Positions 1 to 5,699 of a DNA stretch of 23,717 nucleotides are shown in pieces; positions within the stretch are counted from its first letter, which is position 1; each line of letters starts with the position of its first letter. The notes beneath the pieces were generated by a model that was not told the DNA's origin, did not search any database, and was given only the letters and a program-made list of their open reading frames with translations. The position numbers were made by a program, and so were the translations under genes. Origin of the DNA: Gammaproteobacteria bacterium (GTDB lineage: Bacteria; Pseudomonadota; Gammaproteobacteria; SZUA-152); the NCBI GenBank assembly GCA_030613605.1, contig JAUWLO010000007.1:1-23717 (forward strand). The letters are read 5' to 3'.

Positions 1-303
1 GCCGCACAGACCGTGCCCTTTGTGCAGGTCACCAATCTGGCTCGGTGTCTGCGGGATCTGAAAGAACGCGGGAGCTGGCTGGTGGGGCTGGATGGTCATG
101 CGGAAGAAACCCTGTTCGATCGTGACCTGAAAGGTCCTCTGGCCATTGTTATGGGGGCTGAAGGGCAGGGTTTACGGCGTCTTTCCAAGGAACATTGCGA
201 TTTCCTGGTCAAAATACCCATGGTTGGTAGCGTGGAGAGCCTTAATGTCTCAGTCGCTACCGGCATTTGCCTGTTTGAGGCTCTCAGACAAAGAAATAAC
301 TAG
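1..303 (+). CDS. rlmB: 23S rRNA (guanosine-2'-O-)-methyltransferase RlmB, 3' end only
   Basis: This is the C-terminal 100 codons, read in frame 1 from the first base, of a SpoU/TrmH-family (SPOUT) methyltransferase. RlmB methylates the 2'-O of G2251 in the P loop of 23S rRNA using S-adenosylmethionine. The visible part carries the two C-terminal SPOUT motifs: MGAEGQGLRR (motif 2) and SLNVSVATGICLFEALRQR (motif 3), which form the knotted SAM-binding site and end in the usual RlmB tail. The gene begins outside the window. It lies just upstream of rpsF, as in other gammaproteobacteria. A paralogous TrmH-type enzyme cannot be strictly excluded, but the motif wording and the rpsF context strongly favour RlmB. 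Confidence 0.95.
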   Translation, partial: AAQTVPFVQVTNLARCLRDLKERGSWLVGLDGHAEETLFDRDLKGPLAIVMGAEGQGLRRLSKEHCDFLVKIPMVGSVESLNVSVATGICLFEALRQRNN

Positions 304-321
304 TATAAGCGCGGACTTACG

Positions 322-350
322 TTGCATCTGCCACTGGCTTTCGGTAGAAT
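322..350 (+). promoter_or_regulatory. Candidate sigma-70 promoter for rpsF-rpsR
   Basis: TTGCAT (322-327) and TAGAAT (345-350) are separated by exactly 17 bp. The -10 matches the consensus at five of six positions; the -35 keeps only the TTG. Transcription would start near 357 and give a leader of roughly 95 nt before rpsF, long enough for the structured element at 412-455. This is inferred from consensus matching only. Confidence 0.4.
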
Positions 351-365
351 TCGTCGCTCAAAATT

Positions 366-379
366 CAATCAATTGATTG
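366..379. repeat. Perfect 14-bp palindrome in the rpsF leader
   Basis: CAATCAATTGATTG is its own reverse complement. It sits just downstream of the candidate -10 box, where a dimeric repressor could bind, but AT-rich palindromes of this size also occur by chance. No known operator consensus was recognised. Confidence 0.3.
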
Positions 380-411
380 TTTTGCAATCCCTTGCTTCAC
401 TGCCCGCGGCG

Positions 412-455
412 CACCGCATGAGCAGGAGGCTTTAACCGAAAGAGGAGTGCTCGTG
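412..455 (+). promoter_or_regulatory. Candidate S6:S18 autoregulatory leader hairpin over the rpsF start
   Basis: CATGAGCA (417-424) can pair with TGCTCGTG (448-455), giving an eight-pair stem with one G-T wobble. This stem buries the proposed GTG start of rpsF, while the loop holds the purine-rich ribosome binding site. Immediately 5' of the stem is CACCG, and the loop itself carries a small hairpin (CTTT 430-433 with AAAG 439-442) closing over AACCG. Published work on the S6:S18 complex describes translational feedback through a leader structure with an unpaired CCG next to a stem; both CCGs here are candidates. The fold is drawn by eye, and its match to the known motif is inference. Confidence 0.45.
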
Positions 456-914
456 AGACACTACGAAATCGTGTTTCTGGTCCACCCTGACCAGAGTGAT
501 CAGGTTCCCGCCATGATCGAAAAATACAAGGCAACAGTCGAAGCAGATGGCGGCAGCGTCCACCGTTCGGAAGACTGGGGTCGTCGTCAATTGGCTTATT
601 CCATCAATAAAATCAACAAAGCTCACTATGTGCTGATGAATGTTGAGTGCACATCGACTGCTTTGGAAGAACTCGAAACGGCTTTCCGCTTTAATGATGC
701 TGTGATCCGCAACATGGTCATGCGTTGCAAGGCTGCAATTACGGATGCTTCACCTTTGGCCAGGTCCAAGGAAGAGCAAGAACGTGATCGCAGACCTGCA
801 CCTGCACCTGCACCAGCTCCTGCGGCTACGGAAGATAGCGCACCTGCAGCGACCGCTGAAAAGGCTGCTCCTGAGTCTGCCGAAGCTTCTACTCCGGAAA
901 GCACCGAGGCCTAG
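453..914 (+). CDS. rpsF: 30S ribosomal protein S6 with an Ala/Pro-rich C-terminal extension
   Basis: S6 binds the central domain of 16S rRNA as a heterodimer with S18. The product (153 aa) begins MRHYEIVFLVHPDQS, the standard S6 start, and carries the conserved EDWGRRQLAYSINK stretch near residues 30-45. The GTG at 453 is chosen over the in-frame GTG at 447 because it restores the canonical N terminus and follows AGGAG (443-447) with 5 nt spacing. The S6 fold ends near residue 100. The remaining ~50 residues are low-complexity: five Pro-Ala pairs (115-124), then Ala/Glu/Ser/Thr. E. coli S6 is about 131 aa, so this tail is long. It ends Glu-Ala rather than in the Glu residues that RimK extends in E. 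coli. Start of the ribosomal protein operon. Confidence 0.97.
   Translation: MRHYEIVFLVHPDQSDQVPAMIEKYKATVEADGGSVHRSEDWGRRQLAYSINKINKAHYVLMNVECTSTALEELETAFRFNDAVIRNMVMRCKAAITDASPLARSKEEQERDRRPAPAPAPAPAATEDSAPAATAEKAAPESAEASTPESTEA
795..824 (+). repeat. In-frame hexanucleotide repeat in rpsF
   Basis: Five 6-nt units lie in a row: three perfect CCTGCA, then CCAGCT and CCTGCG. They encode five Pro-Ala pairs in the S6 tail. Slippage here would change the tail length without a frameshift. Confidence 0.85.
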
Positions 915-975
915 TTGCTGAGTGAAGATGCTGAGTAGCATGCACACATCGAAAAAATATTGAAGAGGATAGGTT

Positions 976-1203
976 ATGTCACGTTTTTATCGTCGTAGAA
1001 AATATTGCCGCTTTACCGCGGAAGGCGTTAAAGAGATCGATTACAAGGATCTCAATACCCTGAAAGCTTATGTTTCCGAGAATGGAAAAATTGTACCCAG
1101 TCGTATTACTGGTACTAAAGCTAGGTATCAGCGTCAGCTGACTTCTGCGATCAAACGCGCTCGCGCATTGGCATTGTTGCCATACACCGACGCACATAAG
1201 TAA
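976..1203 (+). CDS. rpsR: 30S ribosomal protein S18
   Basis: This 75-residue protein is full-length S18, with the N-terminal MSRFYRRRKYCRF, the central IDYKDLNTLKAYVSENGKIVPSRITGTKA and the basic C-terminal helix QRQLTSAIKRARALALLPYTD, all diagnostic. It partners with S6 on 16S rRNA. The ATG at 976 is preceded by GAGGAT (965-970). It lies 61 nt after rpsF with no priB between them, unlike the enteric order. It is very probably co-transcribed with rpsF and subject to the same S6:S18 feedback. Confidence 0.98.
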   Translation: MSRFYRRRKYCRFTAEGVKEIDYKDLNTLKAYVSENGKIVPSRITGTKARYQRQLTSAIKRARALALLPYTDAHK

Positions 1204-1213
1204 TAGCCTGTCT

Positions 1214-1229
1214 GGGTATTTTGATACCC
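1214..1229. other. Small hairpin downstream of rpsR
   Basis: GGGTAT (1214-1219) and ATACCC (1224-1229) form a perfect 6-bp stem with a TTTG loop. It is followed by CGGGG rather than a T run, so it is not a convincing terminator. It could be a processing or stability element between rpsR and the next gene. Confidence 0.35.
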
Positions 1230-1281
1230 GGGGTTTGTGACTAATTGTTGGAAAGAACGCTGGAAAGCAGGAAAACATGAG

Positions 1282-2202
1282 ATGAAATCGCTAGCTTCTT
1301 TCATCTTGCGTGGCCCGAGTCAGGCTATCCTGGTCACAGTTGGCACGGGTGTGCTGGCAATGATGATGCCGCCATTGAGCATATTGAGTGGCTCAGCAGT
1401 CGCATTAACGACTCTGCGTGCAGGAATGCGTTCCGGTGCGGTGGTGATGTTGGGCAGTACGGCGTTTGTTGCGGTATTGACCTGGTTGTCACTGGGTAAT
1501 GTGCTGCCCGCGTTAGTGTTTTTGGGTATGTTGTGGTTGCCTTTGTGGGCTTTGGGCTGGGTTTTACGTGAAACCCGCTCATTGGCTTTAACAACAATCA
1601 CGGCTGGTGTGCTGGGAATCATTGGAATTATCGTCACCTATTTGATTTTGGGCGACGTGACCAGTTGGTGGAAAGAGGTATTAACGGCACTCTTTGAGCC
1701 AGCCATGGAGGCCGGGGGCCCGTTGGCCGACCCCGAGCTGGTAGAAAAGGTTTTGGCAGATCTGTCCAAAATAATGACAGGTGTTGCCGCTGCGGGATTC
1801 ACCTTGAACATGATTATGTGCCTCTATCTGGCGCGCGGTTGGCAGGCTCAACTGTTTAATCCTGGTGGGTTTCGCAGTGAATTTCATGAGCTGCGGTTTG
1901 GTTACAAGGCTGCCGTAGTATCGTTGGTGGTGATTGTATTGGCGATGCTGCCAATGGGCGGCATCTCAAATATAGCGACAGAGATTATGATGGTGGTTCT
2001 GGGTCTGTACGTTATTCAGGGCCTGGCCATGATCCACGCGATTGTAGCGATTAGGAAAATGCATGTTGCCTGGTTGATTGGGGTGTATATGGTGACATTT
2101 TTCATTTTGCCGCAATTGATAGCGGTAGTGGCGCTGCTGGGCCTGGCCGATACCTGGCTGGACTTTCGTCAGCGGGTTAGTACGTTAGGTGCTTCGAATT
2201 AA
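1282..2202 (+). CDS. DUF2232 (YybS-like) multi-pass membrane protein
   Basis: This is a 306-residue, strongly hydrophobic protein with about eight predicted membrane segments and no soluble domain. An uncharacterised DUF2232 membrane protein between rpsR and rplI is the standard arrangement in Pseudomonas-type gammaproteobacteria, and size, hydropathy and position all fit. The biochemical function of the family is not established. The start at 1282 is preferred because AGGA (1269-1272) lies 9 nt upstream and the protein then begins MKSLASFILRGPSQAI directly before the first helix; an in-frame GTG at 1237 would add 15 hydrophilic residues. Family assignment rests on context and hydropathy, not on a catalytic motif. 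Confidence 0.8.
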   Translation: MKSLASFILRGPSQAILVTVGTGVLAMMMPPLSILSGSAVALTTLRAGMRSGAVVMLGSTAFVAVLTWLSLGNVLPALVFLGMLWLPLWALGWVLRETRSLALTTITAGVLGIIGIIVTYLILGDVTSWWKEVLTALFEPAMEAGGPLADPELVEKVLADLSKIMTGVAAAGFTLNMIMCLYLARGWQAQLFNPGGFRSEFHELRFGYKAAVVSLVVIVLAMLPMGGISNIATEIMMVVLGLYVIQGLAMIHAIVAIRKMHVAWLIGVYMVTFFILPQLIAVVALLGLADTWLDFRQRVSTLGASN

Positions 2203-2238
2203 AAGTTTCGAGCGCATAGTTTTTGGATAGTAAAAATC

Positions 2239-2267
2239 TTAAGACAGCAGTACGCAGTAACTATATT
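2239..2267 (+). promoter_or_regulatory. Candidate sigma-70 promoter for rplI
   Basis: TTAAGA (2239-2244) and TATATT (2262-2267) lie 17 bp apart, matching the -35 at four and the -10 at five of six positions. Transcription would begin near 2274, about 50 nt before the rplI start. This would give rplI a transcript of its own besides read-through from rpsF-rpsR. Consensus evidence only. Confidence 0.4.
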
Positions 2268-2323
2268 GAAAAAACACGGTTTATAGAATTGAACAATTGG
2301 ATGTACAGACTGAGGTAAGTGTG

Positions 2324-2770
2324 ATGAATGTTATTCTTTTAGAGAAAGTACAGAATCTGGGTGAATTGGGCGATCAAGTCAGCGTTAAAGCAGGTTATGG
2401 ACGCAATTTCCTTATCCCTCAGGGCAAGGCAATTACTGCCACCGAAGCGAATGTGGCTCAGCTTGAATCACGCCGCGCAGAGCTGGAAAAGGCCGCTGCC
2501 GAGAAGCTCGCTGCTGCCGAGACACGCAAGACTGCTCTGGATGCACTTGAACTTACCATTGCTCATCAGGCTGGTGAGGAGGGCAAACTGTTCGGATCCA
2601 TTGGAACCATCGAGATTGCCAAGGCGATTACGGATGCCGGTGCAGAAGTGACCAAAGCTGAAGTGCGTTTGTCGGAAGGTGCCTTGCGTCATATTGGCGA
2701 CTTTGAGATTAACATTGAGCTGCACAGCGATGTGCTTGCCACGGTTAAGCTCAGCGTAGTACCTGAATAA
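2324..2770 (+). CDS. rplI: 50S ribosomal protein L9
   Basis: L9 (148 aa; about 149 in E. coli) has two globular domains joined by a long helix and binds domain V of 23S rRNA near the L1 stalk. The N-terminal rRNA-binding domain is unmistakable: MNVILLEKVQNLGELGDQVSV, then AGYGRNFLIPQGKA. A charged Ala/Glu/Lys-rich connecting helix spans roughly residues 45-75, and the C-terminal domain contains GKLFGSIGT. The ATG at 2324 is chosen because it gives the canonical N terminus and follows GAGG (2312-2315) by 8 nt; an upstream in-frame TTG at 2297 is unlikely. The stop codon lies in the first unit of a 12-nt tandem repeat, and an intrinsic terminator follows. Confidence 0.98.
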   Translation: MNVILLEKVQNLGELGDQVSVKAGYGRNFLIPQGKAITATEANVAQLESRRAELEKAAAEKLAAAETRKTALDALELTIAHQAGEEGKLFGSIGTIEIAKAITDAGAEVTKAEVRLSEGALRHIGDFEINIELHSDVLATVKLSVVPE

Positions 2771-2809
2771 GATCCTGAATAAGGTTCCGAATAAGGTTCC
2801 GAATAAGAT
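2762..2809 (+). repeat. 12-nt tandem repeat spanning the rplI stop codon (4 copies)
   Basis: The four consecutive units are CCTGAATAAGAT, CCTGAATAAGGT, TCCGAATAAGGT and TCCGAATAAGAT. The rplI stop is the TAA of unit 1. Because 12 is a multiple of three, every unit repeats that TAA in the rplI frame (2768, 2780, 2792, 2804), and another in-frame TAA follows at 2810. The units differ by one to three bases, so the array is clear but not brand new. Confidence 0.9.
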
Positions 2810-2810
2810 T

Positions 2811-2840
2811 AAGACGCTCGCCCTGTTAGGGCGCTGTCTT
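2811..2840. other. Long hairpin in the rplI 3' region
   Basis: CGCCCT (2819-2824) pairs with AGGGCG (2828-2833) over a GTT loop, and the outer AAGAC (2811-2815) pairs with GTCTT (2836-2840), separated by a small internal loop. No T run follows, so this is not itself a terminator. With the terminator at 2861-2894 it makes a two-hairpin 3' end. Confidence 0.6.
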
Positions 2841-2860
2841 GATCGGGTAGTGGATACTGC

Positions 2861-2894
2861 AACGCCGGTGGTGTAACCATTGCCGGCGTTTTTT
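2861..2894 (+). terminator. Rho-independent terminator of rplI
   Basis: AACGCCGG (2861-2868) pairs perfectly with CCGGCGTT (2883-2890). The inner TGGT (2869-2872) can also pair with ACCA (2876-2879). The 3' arm runs into six Ts (2889-2894). A GC-rich stem with a T tract is the classic intrinsic terminator, so rplI and dnaB should be separate transcripts. Confidence 0.88.
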
Positions 2895-3044
2895 GTTTCC
2901 ATCTTTAATTTTAACTTTAACTTCCTGTCTTAACCTCTGATTATTTCAGAACGACTTCCAGTTGTATTTTTTGTCTGCAAATTCCCAACTTTCTTTTCTT
3001 ACGAGGCTCTATTCGCTCTGTAATTCGGTTAAGATAAACGGACG

Positions 3045-4460
3045 ATGCCAGAGTTAGTTTATCCCCCCAATACGGTCGATGTTGCCACAGAAAATCTGAA
3101 GATTGCGCCCCAATCCATTGAGGCTGAGCAATCTGTGATTGGCGGGCTCATGCTCGATAAAAATGCCTGGGATAAAATTGGTGATGTTCTCACAGAAGAG
3201 GATTTTTATCGTCGCGACCACCGTTTAATCTTTCGCGCCATTGCCAGCATGTCCACCGTGGGTGATCCATGCGATGTGATAACCCTGTCTGAATGGCTGA
3301 ATAAGCAGGATTTACTGGAAGACGCGGGCGGCCTTGCCTACCTTGGCACCCTGGCCAAAAACACCCCCAGCGCAGCTAACATCAAAGCCTATGCGGCTAT
3401 CGTGCGTGAGCGCTCGGTACTGCGCCAGCTTATTTCAGTGGGCAATGAGATCAGTAATAGTGCCTACCAGACGGAGGGACGGAGCACCGAAGAACTGCTG
3501 GATGGAGCAGAGCGCGAAGTCTTCAAAATTGCCGAGATGGGAGCCAGGGGCAAAAAAACTGTCATTCCCATCAGGGATCTGCTGACCAAGGCAGTGGATC
3601 GTATTGAGACCCTGTTTCAGCAGGACAATCCAATTACCGGTGTGCCCACAGGCTGGACCGATTTCGATGAAAAAACCTCGGGCCTGCAAAAATCAGATCT
3701 TATTATCATCGCGGGAAGACCCTCCATGGGTAAAACCAGTTTTGCGATGAATATCGCCGAAAATGCGGCCATCAAAAGCAAATTACCCACGGTCATATTC
3801 AGTATGGAAATGCCGGGCGAACAACTGGCGATGCGTATGTTCTCCTCACTGGGCCGAATTGATCAGCACAAAGTGCGTACCGGTAAACTGGATGATGAGG
3901 ATTGGCCTCGCTTGACCTCGGCAGTGAGTCTGCTGGCCGAGGCGCCAATGTTTATTGATGACACACCAGCACTGTCTCCCAATGAATTGCGTGCCCGTGC
4001 CCGCCGTATAAAGCGTGAACACGGTCTGGGGCTGATTATTATTGATTACCTGCAGTTGATGCAGGTGCATGGCACAAAAGAAAACCGTACTAATGAAATT
4101 TCAGAAATTTCTCGTTCCCTCAAAGCGCTGGCAAAAGAGCTGGAAGTACCGGTAGTGGCTTTATCACAGTTGAATCGTAGTTTGGAACAACGTCCCAATA
4201 AACGCCCCGTAATGTCTGACTTGCGCGAGTCGGGAGCCATCGAGCAGGATGCTGACGTGATTGCCTTTATTTATCGCGATGAAGTTTATAATGAAGATAG
4301 CCCTGATAAAGGTATCGCGGAAATTATTATTGCTAAACAACGTAATGGCCCAATTGGTACCACACGGTTAACCTTTATTGGTCAGTACACCCGTTTCGAA
4401 AATTATGTTCATGACTTCTATTCGGATGATGATTCATATTCGCCATCGGGCGCCTCCTAG
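3045..4460 (+). CDS. dnaB: Replicative DNA helicase DnaB
   Basis: DnaB is the hexameric 5'-3' helicase of the replication fork and interacts with primase and the clamp loader. The 471-aa product has the N-terminal domain (PQSIEAEQSVIGGLMLD, about residues 22-120), a linker, and a RecA-like ATPase domain. Walker A is GRPSMGKTS at residues 224-232, Walker B is LIIIDYLQLM with Asp334, and the C-terminal motif SDLRESGAIEQDADVIAFIYRDE includes the expected helicase residues. Length matches Pseudomonas-type DnaB. The ATG at 3045 has only a weak ribosome binding site (no good GGAG), but no alternative start gives a better N terminus. I saw no intein. No convincing promoter was found in 2895-3044. 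A 15-nt repeat array fills the gap to alr. Confidence 0.98.
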   Translation: MPELVYPPNTVDVATENLKIAPQSIEAEQSVIGGLMLDKNAWDKIGDVLTEEDFYRRDHRLIFRAIASMSTVGDPCDVITLSEWLNKQDLLEDAGGLAYLGTLAKNTPSAANIKAYAAIVRERSVLRQLISVGNEISNSAYQTEGRSTEELLDGAEREVFKIAEMGARGKKTVIPIRDLLTKAVDRIETLFQQDNPITGVPTGWTDFDEKTSGLQKSDLIIIAGRPSMGKTSFAMNIAENAAIKSKLPTVIFSMEMPGEQLAMRMFSSLGRIDQHKVRTGKLDDEDWPRLTSAVSLLAEAPMFIDDTPALSPNELRARARRIKREHGLGLIIIDYLQLMQVHGTKENRTNEISEISRSLKALAKELEVPVVALSQLNRSLEQRPNKRPVMSDLRESGAIEQDADVIAFIYRDEVYNEDSPDKGIAEIIIAKQRNGPIGTTRLTFIGQYTRFENYVHDFYSDDDSYSPSGAS

Positions 4461-4520
4461 TATGGTGCAAAATGGTATGGTGCGAAATAGTATGGTACGA
4501 AATTGTAAGGTACGAAGGGC
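4461..4520 (+). repeat. 15-nt tandem repeat filling the dnaB-alr gap (4 copies)
   Basis: The units are TATGGTGCAAAATGG (4461-4475), TATGGTGCGAAATAG (4476-4490), TATGGTACGAAATTG (4491-4505) and TAAGGTACGAAGGGC (4506-4520). They begin on the base after the dnaB stop and end on the base before the alr ATG, so the whole intergenic gap is repeat. The last unit supplies the purine-rich sequence in front of alr. In the dnaB frame, further stops occur in units 2 and 4. Confidence 0.92.
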
Positions 4521-5699
4521 ATGCCACGTGCGGCCCGTGCCGGCATCAATCTCCGCGCCCTGCACCCTAATCTGCAACGAGCTAAAGCAGCGGCGCCACG
4601 ATCCCAACAATTTTCTGTCATTAAAGCCAATGGTTATGGCCACGGTCTGGTGCCTGTCGCGCAGGCGTTAAAAGAATCTAATGGTTTTGGTGTTGCCAGT
4701 GTTGAAGAAGCGCTGGAGTTAAAAGCTGCAGGGATTACGCAACCCATCTTATTGCTCGAAGGTTTTTTTCACGCCGACGAGCTTGAACAAATTCAGCAAT
4801 ATGATCTTCAGATCGTAGTTCATCATGAACAGCAACTTGCTGCACTGGAAACATTGTCAGCTAAAAATATTTCTCACCAAAAACCCATTACCGTCTGGTT
4901 AAAAATCGATACCGGTATGCATCGTCTGGGATTTGAAACTGACGTGGCTCCAGAAATGGTTCAGCGTTTAATGGCCTGTGATGTTGTGAACAAACCCTTG
5001 CGACTGATGACGCATCTTGCAAGTGCAGATGATATGCGCAATAAAGCCACGCAACAGCAAATAGAATCATTCAAAACCATTTCATTTGATGAGAATACAG
5101 AAAAGAATATTGAGCGCAGTGTTGCCAACTCGGCAGGCATTCTTGGCTGGATGGGAAGTTATAGCGACATATCTCGCCCCGGAATTTTGCTTTATGGTGT
5201 GTCACCATTTCTAAATGAGGCTGGTTCAGATAGAGGGTTGCTGCCAGTCATGACGTTACGCAGCGAACTCATTGCCATTAAACAATGCAAGCAGGGTGAT
5301 GCGGTAGGTTACGGCGGAGAATGGGTGTGCCCGGAAAACATGCTAGTTGGTGTTGTCGGTATTGGCTATGGGGATGGATATCCCCGACACGCTAAAGCGG
5401 GAACCCCCGTGCTGGTCGACGGTAAGCGAGTGCCTTTGGTGGGGCGTGTCTCCATGGATATGATTTGTGTTGATTTGCGTGAATGCCCAGAAGCACAGGT
5501 CGGTAGTGATGTAATTCTGTGGGGTGAAGGGTTGCCGGCTGAAGAGGTCGCAGAGTCTGCTTCGACCATCGCCTATGATTTATTTTGTGGCGTTACTTCA
5601 CGAGTGCCTCGTGAATATGTGTCCGACAGTAGTCAGGGTGAAAGCATAGAAGGTGAAAGCAGCGGCGGTAACTATAATGGTGGTAACCACAGTGGCTAA
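4521..5699 (+). CDS. alr: Alanine racemase with a Gly/Asn/Ser repeat tail
   Basis: This PLP enzyme interconverts L- and D-alanine, supplying D-Ala for peptidoglycan. The fold-type III barrel is clear: FSVIKANGYGHG carries the PLP lysine (Lys35), WLKIDTGMHRLGF and RPGILLYGVSP are conserved barrel motifs, and VGIGYGDGYPR carries the probable catalytic tyrosine (Tyr283), followed by VGRVSMDMICVDL and the terminal FCGVTSRVPREYV. The catalytic part ends near residue 365. About 25 extra residues follow, ending in four five-residue units of Gly-Glu-Ser or Gly-Asn type, making 392 aa against about 357-360 in relatives. The ATG at 4521 abuts a repeat array after dnaB; translational coupling is likely. 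The 3' end overlaps the proposed radA start by 8 nt. Confidence 0.97.
   Translation: MPRAARAGINLRALHPNLQRAKAAAPRSQQFSVIKANGYGHGLVPVAQALKESNGFGVASVEEALELKAAGITQPILLLEGFFHADELEQIQQYDLQIVVHHEQQLAALETLSAKNISHQKPITVWLKIDTGMHRLGFETDVAPEMVQRLMACDVVNKPLRLMTHLASADDMRNKATQQQIESFKTISFDENTEKNIERSVANSAGILGWMGSYSDISRPGILLYGVSPFLNEAGSDRGLLPVMTLRSELIAIKQCKQGDAVGYGGEWVCPENMLVGVVGIGYGDGYPRHAKAGTPVLVDGKRVPLVGRVSMDMICVDLRECPEAQVGSDVILWGEGLPAEEVAESASTIAYDLFCGVTSRVPREYVSDSSQGESIEGESSGGNYNGGNHSG
5637..5696 (+). repeat. Degenerate 15-nt tandem repeat at the alr 3' end (4 copies)
   Basis: The units are GGTGAAAGCATAGAA, GGTGAAAGCAGCGGC, GGTAACTATAATGGT and GGTAACCACAGTGGC, followed at once by the alr stop. Units 1-2 and 3-4 match at about 11 of 15 positions; the middle pair is weaker (about 7 of 15). 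They encode GESIE, GESSG, GNYNG and GNHSG. The last unit also contains the proposed radA GTG start. Confidence 0.7.

Noticed and set aside
626..904. Minus-strand Ala/Gly-rich open frame opposite rpsF.
   Set aside because: Its repetitive sequence is the reverse complement of the Pro/Ala tail of S6; it has no independent evidence of coding.
3001..3044. Possible dnaB promoter with TAAGAT near 3030.
   Set aside because: No -35-like hexamer lies 16-18 bp upstream, so it was not listed as a feature.
4378..4671. A 97-aa open frame across the dnaB-alr junction containing repeated MV-x-N units.
   Set aside because: It overlaps two firmly identified genes in another frame, and the apparent protein repeat is just the 15-nt DNA repeat translated.
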